Source: Stutzerimonas stutzeri | Lineage (GTDB): Bacteria > Pseudomonadota > Gammaproteobacteria > Pseudomonadales > Pseudomonadaceae | DNA: 64,000 nucleotides | Direction of reading: 5' to 3' | NCBI RefSeq assembly: GCF_018138085.1 | Contig: NZ_CP073106.1 | Location: 1-64,000, forward strand | Shown here: piece after piece, positions 57,238-64,000 of the stretch | How the letters are laid out: every line of letters begins with the position of its first letter | Position numbering within the stretch: position 1 is the stretch's first letter | Program-made: the position numbers and the translations under genes | Notes under the pieces: generated by a model | Database searches by the model: none | The model's input: the letters and a program-made list of their open reading frames with translations, nothing else | What the model was told of the DNA's origin: nothing

Positions 57238-58461
57238 ATGTCATCGCCCAATGAAACAGGCCCTGTAGATGCTGCTTTGATTCAAAAAAGCGAGCCGGTT
57301 CGTATTGAGCCTCTACTTGAACCATTTGATTTTCGCGGCGACTTTACTGCGCAAAACTTTATGCGCTTCCTCAAATCCTGCGCAGACCAGGGGGTCTCTG
57401 ACCTAACGATTCAAGGAGGCGATTACATTTGGGCTGAAAAACATGGTCGTCAATGTAAGGCCACCATCCAGACGATCAACCAAGGGCAACTTTCACCGCT
57501 TATAAGCTCCGTTTGGCAGGCCGAAGTAATAAGTAAAATGCGTGCTGGCGAAGGCGCCGATAGAGCTTTGGAGTTGGCCGGGGAAGAACTCGGAATTGCA
57601 AGGGGCAAGAGACTCAGGTTCCGTTGCAACTTCATTCAGGCTCGTGTTGCAAAAATCGACGAAGCCTACTCAATCACGTTGCGTGTGATCCCTTCGGAGT
57701 TGCCAGATATTTTCCAGATGAACCTTGAACCTGAGCTGTTCGAGGCTATGTACCCTTCTCAAGGTCTCGTGCTGGTCTGCGGGCCTACCGGGTCTGGCAA
57801 AACAACGCTTCAAGCCGCGGTGTACGGCTACGCCGGTTCAGCGATGCCCGATAGGAAAGTGGTGACCTATGAAGATCCCGTAGAGTTCGTTCTAGGCGGT
57901 GATCACTGGAAAGGCCCGCAGCCATCGCAGTCGCAAATAGGTCGAGACATAGGTGATTTTGCACGTGGCCTAAAGAATGCCATGCGGCGTAAGCCGAGTA
58001 TCATTGGCATCGGTGAAGCTCGCGATCTTGAAACTATGGACGCCATGATTGAGGCGGGACTGAGCGGGCACCTGTGTTACGCGACGGTACATACTGAATC
58101 CGTTCCAGAGACAATCAACCGAATTATTCAGGTATACCCACCAGCACAGCAGTCTGCTGTCGCTTCCCGGCTTATGGGCTGCTTGCGCGTAATTGTTGTT
58201 CAGCGTCTTCTTAAAACCACTGATGGCAAACGAGTTGCTATCAGAGAGTTCGTTATTTTTGACCGCGATTTAAGGAATGAGCTCCAATCCGAGTCTTACG
58301 AGCAATGGTCATTGATCTTGCGCAAGAAACTGGAAGCGGCAAAAGAAACGCTCGATGATAAAGCCTGGGAGCTATTCATTAAGGAGCGGATTGACCAGAG
58401 CGAGTTTATCGAGTTGGTAGGCCACAAAGCATTTCGTATGCGTATGGAGGCGATTTCGTGA
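57238..58461 (+). CDS. dotB: DotB (IncI TraJ) secretion ATPase
   Basis: 407 residues. Walker A G-P-T-G-S-G-K-T-T at 182-190, Walker B S-I-I-G-I-G-E-A-R-D at 254-263, His box A-T-V-H-T-E-S. Closest to DotB/TraJ, the hexameric ATPase of the I-type channel. Overlaps icmT by four bases (GTGA). Confidence 0.92.
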   Translation: MSSPNETGPVDAALIQKSEPVRIEPLLEPFDFRGDFTAQNFMRFLKSCADQGVSDLTIQGGDYIWAEKHGRQCKATIQTINQGQLSPLISSVWQAEVISKMRAGEGADRALELAGEELGIARGKRLRFRCNFIQARVAKIDEAYSITLRVIPSELPDIFQMNLEPELFEAMYPSQGLVLVCGPTGSGKTTLQAAVYGYAGSAMPDRKVVTYEDPVEFVLGGDHWKGPQPSQSQIGRDIGDFARGLKNAMRRKPSIIGIGEARDLETMDAMIEAGLSGHLCYATVHTESVPETINRIIQVYPPAQQSAVASRLMGCLRVIVVQRLLKTTDGKRVAIREFVIFDRDLRNELQSESYEQWSLILRKKLEAAKETLDDKAWELFIKERIDQSEFIELVGHKAFRMRMEAIS

Positions 58462-58730
58462 GAATCTCCATTTGGCAACATGCAGGTAGGACACCAAAGA
58501 TATTTGGTATTCCGTGCATGGCATTTCTACCGATTTTCATTTGGCTGTTTCACATGCGGTTATGGACGTTTGGTCTTGCTTGCTTTGTTATTGCTTTCTT
58601 TACCGTTCTATCCCACTTCGGCTTAACGTTTACTGTGCTTTGGGGAAAGGTTCTCCATCTAGTAAGGGGGCCAAGGATTTTCGCACGCCCCTGGTGGTAT
58701 CGAAACAGATTTCAAGACATTGATCGATAG
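58458..58730 (+). CDS. icmT: IcmT (IncI TraK)-like membrane protein
   Basis: 90 residues from a GTG start overlapping the dotB stop. Two hydrophobic segments (about 19-35 and 38-60) and a basic C-terminus with R-P-W-W-Y-R-N, the family pattern of IcmT/TraK. Small size and dotB linkage support it. Confidence 0.83.
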   Translation: MRISIWQHAGRTPKIFGIPCMAFLPIFIWLFHMRLWTFGLACFVIAFFTVLSHFGLTFTVLWGKVLHLVRGPRIFARPWWYRNRFQDIDR

Positions 58731-58744
58731 ATTCAGGAGGTTTC

Positions 58745-59581
58745 ATGGCAGAGCTATCTCTCCGACACGCAAATATTATTCAGCAGGCGCTTGATAATGA
58801 AGATGGCACCACCAAGTGGTGGACGTCTGAAATGACTCCGGAACTGCTTCAACTGCTCGAAAGCCATGGTTTGAAATCGCAAGGAATAGCGCCTAAGGCA
58901 CCGCTAGGTAGCCGCCCGGACTTCTGGACTTTGCTGACTATCGCAGACAGAGAAGCTGCAGAAGCGGCTATTCGACCTTTCCGTGTACCGACCGCACCGA
59001 TCGACTTCAAACTGACTCCCATTGAGCACAACTCGCATTGGGCTGATTACATTTGCCCCGAATGCGGCTCGAAAGACATTCGTTGGAGTGATGGCGACAG
59101 TGTGGGTGTGCCGGTTTTACCCGATGGTATCGACTCTTACGGTGATGTTGATACAAGCCTCATGGTCGGCAAGTGCACATGTAGTCAGCCGCTATTTTTT
59201 TACGAGTTCGGTTTCTCGACAGTTTCCTACCCGGACGACGTTCATGTTTTTTGTGTCCCGAATATTGAACAGGCACCTGACAAGTTTCAGATATTTCGGG
59301 CTGAGGCTATAGGCCTTTCTCCATGGGCTGTTTCCAGGCGGTGGTACAGCAGTTCGCCGTTGGGGAAAGGGCCGTTTACTGTCGACTACCACCAGTTTGG
59401 CCCCTTCAAGCTGGACCATGAAGGCGAGTTGTCTGGCTCGAATGGAGTTGTTCGTGGCGGCTTCGAGGGTAATGACAAATGGATCATTGGCCGCGATTTG
59501 TTCCTCAATCTCGCCGGAAAAGCCATGCGAGAACTAAAGAGTGCCCCCCTCCTCTCTTCCTTCGAGCAACAAGCCGGCTAG
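58745..59581 (+). CDS. hypothetical protein with Cys pairs
   Basis: 278 residues, AGGAGG SD. Soluble, with C-P-E-C (about 99-102) and C-T-C near 137 as a likely zinc site. Follows icmT and may belong to the same transcript. No family recognised. Confidence 0.6.
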   Translation: MAELSLRHANIIQQALDNEDGTTKWWTSEMTPELLQLLESHGLKSQGIAPKAPLGSRPDFWTLLTIADREAAEAAIRPFRVPTAPIDFKLTPIEHNSHWADYICPECGSKDIRWSDGDSVGVPVLPDGIDSYGDVDTSLMVGKCTCSQPLFFYEFGFSTVSYPDDVHVFCVPNIEQAPDKFQIFRAEAIGLSPWAVSRRWYSSSPLGKGPFTVDYHQFGPFKLDHEGELSGSNGVVRGGFEGNDKWIIGRDLFLNLAGKAMRELKSAPLLSSFEQQAG

Positions 59582-59649
59582 GAAATCTTTATGCGGTGCG
59601 AAGTTACTGCAAGGCCATGATTAACAACGTCAGAAACAGGTAGTAAACG

Positions 59650-60174
59650 ATGAAGAATATATTGATTGCGGCATTCGTAACTTTTTTTGCGGTCACGGCG
59701 CACGCTGAAACTCCTCACAATATCTTTCTAAGCGGGAAGGTCTTCAAAGGCGAGGAGGTTGTTGCAACTTTCGCTGCGCCAACGATCCTCGGCGCAGCGC
59801 TCCCGGTCAAAAACCAGGTGCTGCATAGTTACATCGAAAAGGCGGTCACTGACGGTAAGAGAACGGACTTGGTTCCAGGCAAGCTGGCTACCGGTTTGTC
59901 CTTGACCATCACGCCGACGGCTGTTTCAGAAGACAACGTGCTTGTTGCTGTTAGTGGTGAGCTGGCCAAGCTTCACGGATTCGATAAAGCACCGGTCGCA
60001 GGCACAGAGCTGGCAATCGACCTGCCCAAGATTACCTCGCATGTCTTCAGCAACTCTTTTGCAGTCAATAAGCACGAGCCGTTGGAGTTTGGCTTCGGTG
60101 ATTGCACTCTCGTCGAGGGCAATCCAACTGACTGCACGCATAAGCTGGTTCTGAGCGCTGCAGCCCCCAACTGA
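59650..60174 (+). CDS. periplasmic hypothetical protein
   Basis: 174 residues with a signal peptide (cut after A-H-A at about 19) and two Cys near the C-terminus (D-C-T-L, D-C-T-H), probably disulfide-linked. Beta-rich. Not recognised; possibly a transfer or pilus accessory protein by location. Confidence 0.62.
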   Translation: MKNILIAAFVTFFAVTAHAETPHNIFLSGKVFKGEEVVATFAAPTILGAALPVKNQVLHSYIEKAVTDGKRTDLVPGKLATGLSLTITPTAVSEDNVLVAVSGELAKLHGFDKAPVAGTELAIDLPKITSHVFSNSFAVNKHEPLEFGFGDCTLVEGNPTDCTHKLVLSAAAPN

Positions 60175-60216
60175 TTGGTTTAGCCCGGGAAACCGGACTG
60201 CTCTGTTTGCTTGCGA

Positions 60217-60264
60217 CACAATATCTGGTGTTCGATCAGCTGGTGGGGAACACCAGATATTGTG
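60217..60264. promoter_or_regulatory. 17-bp perfect inverted repeat
   Basis: CACAATATCTGGTGTTC and its exact complement GAACACCAGATATTGTG, separated by 14 bases. It lies between two genes, 18 bases before the next ATG. As RNA it forms a very stable hairpin; as DNA it could be a protein-binding or recombination site. Confidence 0.75.
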
Positions 60265-60281
60265 CTCAGAGGATCGTGTCT

Positions 60282-60515
60282 ATGTCATGGGCGGATGCAG
60301 CAGCGCCACTTGTCGCGGAAGTGATTCGAAGCGTTGGCCGGAGTGACCTTAAAGCTTTGCGAAAAGCACTGAGGGATGCTTACCCGTGGGGGGCACGCGA
60401 GCGCACTCCATATAAGGCCTGGCGCGCTGAAGTTCGCCGGCAGCTGGGACACCCACTGAATACTCCCAAAGCAGATCCGTCGAACACACAAACCGACCTT
60501 TTCATTTCGCGGTAA
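60282..60515 (+). CDS. small basic hypothetical protein
   Basis: 77 residues from ATG 60282 (GAGGA about ten bases upstream). Helical, Arg-rich, with the pattern K-A-L-R-K-A-L-R-D-A-Y-P-W-G ... Y-K-A-W-R-A-E-V-R-R-Q-L-G. Possibly nucleic-acid binding. The inverted repeat directly upstream may control it. Confidence 0.6.
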   Translation: MSWADAAAPLVAEVIRSVGRSDLKALRKALRDAYPWGARERTPYKAWRAEVRRQLGHPLNTPKADPSNTQTDLFISR

Positions 60516-60604
60516 GCCTATTCTGGCTGGTCCGTTTCCCCAGTTTTTCGCTGTCCGTCCCTATTCAACTTCCGTAGTTCGGTGCTGATCCCGGCCCTGT
60601 CTAA

Positions 60605-61345
60605 GTGGGGCTGCCGATCGGCGCCGGCGGCGCGGATCTGCTCGAGGCGCTCCTGCAGGGCGAGGTGGCCACCGCCAGGTGCTGACGCTGCGCGCGAGCT
60701 CGAGGCTGTCCGCTGGCGGCGGTACCGGCCAGGCCGGGGCGGTAGTGGAGCTGCTGCAGGCCTTTCCCGGGCGCGGAGCTGGATCCTCGATCTGCTCGAG
60801 GTCGGCCAGGTGCACCAAGTGTTGTCGATCGGCGCCGGCGGCGCGGATCTGGTTAAGGAGCTGCTGCAGGGCATGGTGGCCATCACCAGGTGCTGGTGGT
60901 GCGCGCGTGCTCGAGGCTGTTCGCCGGCGGCGGTATTGGCCAGGCCGGCGTGGCGGTGGAGCTGCTGCAGGGCGCGGTGGCCATCACCAGGTGCTGACAC
61001 TGCGCGCGTGCTCGAGGCGGTCCGCCGGCGGCGGTACCGGCCAGGCCGGCGCGGCGGTGGAGCTGCTGCAGGCCCGCCCACTCCCCGGGCGCGGTGCTGG
61101 ATCCTGGGCGCGATCGAGGCCGACCAGGTGCGGTTGATCGGCGCCGGCGGCACGGATCTGCTCGTGGAGCTCCCGCGGGGCGCGGTGGCCATCACCAGGT
61201 GCTGGAGGCTGTTCGCCGGAGGCGCTGCCGGCCAGGCCGGCGCGGTGTTGAAGCTGCTGCAGGCCTTCGCCTGGGTGCGATGCTGGATCCTGGGCGCGAT
61301 CAAGGTCGACCAGGTGGTGTTGCTGGCGATCGGCGCCGGCGGCTG
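60605..61345 (+). repeat. R1 repeat array E (four degenerate units)
   Basis: Units with GGTACCGGCC or variants at about 60721, 60931, 61034 and 61224, of unequal length. Ends beside R2 copy 6. Confidence 0.8.
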
Positions 61346-61355
61346 TGAGGGATTG

Positions 61356-61564
61356 TTGGTCAAGGGTCTGCCCGGAAGCCGCAGCGGAGCGGATCCAGCG
61401 TGCTGGAGAGCACCGAACGGGTGAGGACAGAAGCGAAGCGCGCCCTTGCACCAGGTGTTTGGGAAGTAAGGCTCCGCCAGCGGTTCAGGGGGTTTGCTTT
61501 TCCCCCTGGGCCGTTGGGGACAGAGGCCGACTCGCTCCCTTCCTCAGGAAGGGCGGGGGGATGG
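61356..61564 (+). ncRNA. R2 element copy 6 (candidate structured RNA)
   Basis: 209 bp. The most diverged copy: GGTGTTTGGGAAG replaces GGAGCTTGAGAAG, and the second hairpin is CCAGC-GT-GCTGG. The long helices are kept. Confidence 0.6.
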
Positions 61565-61575
61565 AGCTAGGAAGG

Positions 61576-61827
61576 TTATTCGTGGAGAGCTGATTGTTGG
61601 TTACGCCGCTCTAAGGCCCTAAGCATGTATTCGATCGCCCTTTCGAGCGCTGCTACCGCCCAATCAGGGCATGGACTAGAGCTTGGCTTGTCCTGGTCAT
61701 TCACCCAAGATCGGACAGTGCGGGCGGAACAAGGCCGCTGAGTCACGGCAGCTATCAGCTCTGCACTTTTCGCCTGAGTGATCCCATATGTTTTCAATAG
61801 GTGAAGGTATTGCTGACGGTTATCCAT
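61576..61827 (-). CDS. small HTH protein
   Basis: 83 residues. T-Q-A-K-S-A-E-L-I-A ... S-A-R-T-V-R-S-W-V-N-D is a helix-turn-helix typical of small phage-type regulators. First small gene of the rightmost block. Target unknown. Confidence 0.65.
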   Translation of the reverse strand: MDNRQQYLHLLKTYGITQAKSAELIAAVTQRPCSARTVRSWVNDQDKPSSSPCPDWAVAALERAIEYMLRALERRNQQSALHE

Positions 61828-61878
61828 AGGCGCCTCACACGCTGAATAGGCAAAACTGCCTAAGACAAGGAATAGGTA

Positions 61879-62211
61879 TTATTGCCTATCAAAGGTCGTG
61901 GTCTGAACAACCCGCTCAATTTCGTCCAGTGCAAGCCTCCGCCAAGCCGCCCTCGCATACAAAACATACGGCCAGGCAGACCAAAATCCTATCCAGATCA
62001 GGAAGCCGTAACGACCGCGCTCGGACGCCATTGTATTGAGGGCTACTTTGAGGGCAGCCATGCCGATTGCCGCCCAGAGGACAGCAAACAACGGATATGC
62101 GCAGCCGATGCCAAAGACCAGCCAACCGCCTATACAGGCAATCTGGTGCTCGACTCGATCAAAGACTGGTTTGCGGTCCATCGGTTGTTGTCCTTGATCA
62201 ATTAGTGGCAT
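61879..62211 (-). CDS. small membrane protein
   Basis: 110 residues (or 100 from the second Met). Three hydrophobic segments near 25-45, 46-60 and 68-90. Overlaps the upstream gene by 14 bases. Not recognised. Confidence 0.58.
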   Translation of the reverse strand: MPLIDQGQQPMDRKPVFDRVEHQIACIGGWLVFGIGCAYPLFAVLWAAIGMAALKVALNTMASERGRYGFLIWIGFWSAWPYVLYARAAWRRLALDEIERVVQTTTFDRQ

Positions 62212-62614
62212 CGATCCAGCCCTTGTCTTTCATCAGCTCAGCCTGACGCTCCAGCCATTCCATCTGCTGCCAATACTCGCCCTCCGAGCCTTCTGCGTAC
62301 TCCGCGGGTTTGATTGCACGATGCTCTGCAAGCTCGGCGAGGAGTTTGCTTCCTCGCTCTCTGCGGCTTTTCCAAATGGCTGCGCCGACGTCCAGCAGAT
62401 GCTGATCGTTTTCGCCATGAAGACGGTAGTAGTTCACCAGCTCTAGGAAAATCTGGAAGTGCTCAGTGTCAAAGTTGCCGATAGAATCGCCTCGGAACTG
62501 ACCCAGAGAGCCGTTGTAGCAGCTCAAGGCGAAGTCCTGCAGGGCGCCGGCAGCGCTGTATGACTGGTGAACCAGAATGTCGCGGTATTTCAGAAATGGG
62601 GAATCGCTGGCCAT
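62198..62614 (-). CDS. hypothetical protein
   Basis: 138 residues from ATG 62614 (AAGGAA upstream; a longer frame is GC-rich filler). Helical and acidic, with F-Q-I-F-L-E-L-V-N-Y-Y-R-L-H-G. Not recognised. Confidence 0.58.
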   Translation of the reverse strand: MASDSPFLKYRDILVHQSYSAAGALQDFALSCYNGSLGQFRGDSIGNFDTEHFQIFLELVNYYRLHGENDQHLLDVGAAIWKSRRERGSKLLAELAEHRAIKPAEYAEGSEGEYWQQMEWLERQAELMKDKGWIDATN

Positions 62615-62642
62615 CTTCTCGTTCCTTCGTCTAGTGGGTGCT

Positions 62643-62876
62643 CTAGCCTTGCGGCGTATGAATGTCAGGCTTGGCCGGATCGCTCCAGCCGATGCAGGCC
62701 AGGAGCCGGCGCGGTGGCGGTTCCTGGCCCGGCGGTGGGCCATAGCGCTCGGCGGCGCAAGCACGATCTAGGGCAGCGGCTTCCGCTGCTTCCTGGCGAG
62801 CGTCGTAGATGGCAAAGGCCAGGAGAACCATCAGCAGCAGCGCAGCGCAGGCCTGGGTGATGTTTCGCTTGTTCAT
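62643..62876 (-). CDS. small secreted or membrane-anchored protein
   Basis: 77 residues with an N-terminal hydrophobic helix (about 9-25), two Cys and a Pro-rich end. Possibly exported. Unknown. Confidence 0.52.
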   Translation of the reverse strand: MNKRNITQACAALLLMVLLAFAIYDARQEAAEAAALDRACAAERYGPPPGQEPPPRRLLACIGWSDPAKPDIHTPQG

Positions 62877-62892
62877 TGGGCAGTTTCCTTAC

Positions 62893-63138
62893 TCAATGTG
62901 CTCTAGCAGCACCCGGGGTTTCTACCAACGCAGCAATCCCCTTCCAACTTTTGTATTTGGCTTCCACATCGGCCAAGCTGTCGAAGTCCTTCCAACTCTC
63001 GCCGCCGAGGCCCCAAACACGGGTTGCAGCGTTGCGGGTTTTCACCCGCCAGCCTTTCTTAGTCTGCACCAGAACCATGCGCGTGCCCCTGTTCTCGACG
63101 GCGTAGCTGGTGTCGTCAAGCTGCTGAATAGTCGGCAT
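62893..63138 (-). CDS. small hypothetical protein
   Basis: 81 residues, basic, with W-R-V-K-T-R-N-A-A-T-R. Its ATG overlaps the stop of the preceding gene (TAATG). Confidence 0.55.
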   Translation of the reverse strand: MPTIQQLDDTSYAVENRGTRMVLVQTKKGWRVKTRNAATRVWGLGGESWKDFDSLADVEAKYKSWKGIAALVETPGAARAH

Positions 63139-63323
63139 TACACCCCCTCTGCCAGTAGTTTGGCCGCAGTCTGACTAGCGTCTAGGGCTAGACCCCAGGC
63201 CTGCTGTAGCGCAAATGGTTGGCCCTCAACGATGCCGGCGGCATCGGAGTATGCGATCTGCGCCATTTCTGCAACGCGCTGAGTCACCGCCTCTTCCCAC
63301 TGGGAGTAACTGGACATGTTCAT
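63138..63323 (-). CDS. small hypothetical protein
   Basis: 61 residues, helical, Ala-rich; GGAG precedes the first of two ATGs (63323 and 63317). Probably co-translated with the 81-residue gene. Confidence 0.52.
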   Translation of the reverse strand: MNMSSYSQWEEAVTQRVAEMAQIAYSDAAGIVEGQPFALQQAWGLALDASQTAAKLLAEGV

Positions 63324-63368
63324 TGGCTCCTGATTCGGTGGCCCGCCCGGCGCACCGGGCAGCGGTTG

Positions 63369-63620
63369 TTAGGCTTCAACGAGCGCGTTGCTGACAGCCT
63401 TCGGCTTTGGATAAGAACCGATATACACGGCTTCTGCAGGAAGGCCTTCGGAGACGCTCCAAGCCTGGCCTGCCTTATCGAAGTTGACCGAATCAAAGGG
63501 GCGCTCCCAAGTCGTGAAACACACCGCGTTAGGTGCCAGCCAATACAGGACCTCGATAGAACACCCACCCTGGATGCTCAGCACCTGAAACCCCTTCCCA
63601 AGCAATTGACCTGCTGCCAT
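63369..63620 (-). CDS. small hypothetical protein behind a shared operator
   Basis: 83 residues with GAGGGAAGGG upstream. Beta-rich with two Cys. The operator-like site 63659-63674 overlaps its likely -10 (TATAGA, with TTCTTG 17 bases before on the minus strand), so it may be regulated by the neighbouring PapB-like protein. Confidence 0.58.
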   Translation of the reverse strand: MAAGQLLGKGFQVLSIQGGCSIEVLYWLAPNAVCFTTWERPFDSVNFDKAGQAWSVSEGLPAEAVYIGSYPKPKAVSNALVEA

Positions 63621-63658
63621 TTCCCTTCCCTCAGAGATCTACTTCAACAAGGGATATT

Positions 63659-63674
63659 CTATAGTAAACCGTGG
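63659..63674. promoter_or_regulatory. operator-like site 2
   Basis: CTATAGTAAACCGTGG matches 13 of 16 positions of the site at 63973-63988 (read on the other strand). Confidence 0.5.
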
Positions 63675-63696
63675 AATATACAAGAAGAATCCATGC

Positions 63697-63945
63697 TTAT
63701 GTATAGAATTTCAGCACCGAACAGATGAACGCATGCTTCTGCTGGATACCGTTAAGTCGGTTGTAGAACTGGCTCGGTGTCACCCCGTGTTTGTAGGTAG
63801 CTTCCTTGGCAGACATCCCGTTAACGAGGTGGTCACGCAACGCAGCAATCACCTTCTCGCCGCTTGTCTTGGTATCGCTGAGCAGAAGTTCGAAGTGTTC
63901 AGGCTCAACGTTCCCGGCGATTAAAACAGATCCATCAACCTTCAT
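63697..63945 (-). CDS. PapB-like small HTH regulator
   Basis: 82 residues. The C-terminal half, V-I-A-A-L-R-D-H-L-V-N-G-M-S-A-K-E-A, then H-G-V-T-P-S-Q-F-Y-N-R-L, resembles the helix-turn-helix of PapB-type and related plasmid regulators. It is flanked by two related palindromic sites, one over its own likely promoter, so autoregulation is probable. Confidence 0.68.
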   Translation of the reverse strand: MKVDGSVLIAGNVEPEHFELLLSDTKTSGEKVIAALRDHLVNGMSAKEATYKHGVTPSQFYNRLNGIQQKHAFICSVLKFYT

Positions 63946-63972
63946 CAGTCAGCTCCGAAAAGGTACGTGCCT

Positions 63973-63988
63973 CCATAGTTTACTATGG
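63973..63988. promoter_or_regulatory. operator-like palindrome upstream of the PapB-like gene
   Basis: CCATAGT-TT-ACTATGG; arms match perfectly. It lies 28 bases from the start codon of the regulator gene. Confidence 0.6.
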
Positions 63989-64000
63989 ACAATGGCGCAC

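Larger units (their letters stand above)
60516..61575. other. gene-free stretch holding R1 array E and R2 copy 6
   Basis: Long open frames exist on both strands but follow the repeats and are not supported as genes. Confidence 0.7.

Overview
The window looks like about half of a large conjugative plasmid (or a plasmid-like integrative element) from a gammaproteobacterium, most likely Pseudomonas or a close relative. The basis is the mix of an I-type (Dot/Icm-like, IncI-like) transfer system, a type IVB thin pilus with a shufflon, an RPA-family replication initiator with iterons, ParA, KfrA, HicAB and moderately GC-rich coding sequence. The host assignment is inference. No rRNA, tRNA, CRISPR array or insertion sequence with a transposase was seen.

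Layout. 1-1835: the shufflon, a set of invertible C-terminal cassettes for the pilus adhesin PilV bounded by 19-bp sites. 1526-12454 (minus): one pilus operon running dotD, a dotC-TcpQ fusion, pilN, pilO, pilP, pilQ, pilR, pilS, a second secretion ATPase and pilV. 12515-17083: DNA-processing genes arranged as in RP4 (relaxase TraI and TraJ leftward, an oriT-like gap, TraK/TraL/TraM rightward), with two small genes overprinted inside the relaxase gene. 17190-18112: array of a GC-rich ~205-bp repeat (R1). 18322-28260: maintenance region with a DGQHR (DndB-like) operon, a cytosine-5 methyltransferase, an ASCH gene broken by an amber codon, ParA and a small partner, RepA and an iteron origin. Its genes share TACGTA-rich upstream sequence, and three of them share a hairpin leader. 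28372-41415 (plus): core Dot/Icm genes dotI, dotH, dotG, traP, traQ, traR, traT, dotO, traW, traX and dotA. 41503-48931: a lipoprotein, an exclusion-position membrane protein and a run of small unknown genes. 49551-53243: KfrA, HicAB and a small regulator pair. 53492-60515: a second LPD7 protein, then pilM, a lytic transglycosylase, dotB, icmT and unknowns. 61576-63945 (minus): small cargo or regulatory genes ending in a PapB-like regulator between two matching operators.

How it fits together. The relaxosome nicks oriT, and the Dot/Icm-type channel (DotC/D/H outer-membrane core, DotG, DotI, DotO and DotB ATPases) exports the strand. The thin pilus, with switchable PilV tips, would make mating pairs. 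The dotC-TcpQ fusion, dotD inside the pilus operon and pilM plus the transglycosylase beside dotB show that pilus and channel genes are interleaved. Five transcription units for these functions carry a related 18-bp imperfect palindrome at their promoters, which suggests a common regulator. The coupling ATPase (DotL/TrbC), DotM/TrbA, the shufflon recombinase Rci and a prepilin peptidase are not in the window.

The most unusual feature is a family of six nearly identical ~210-bp intergenic elements (R2), all in the same orientation. Their differences fall mainly in hairpin loops and a helix bulge, as expected of a structured RNA. They are preceded either by R1 repeats or by TACGTA clusters. I do not recognise R2 as a known RNA family.
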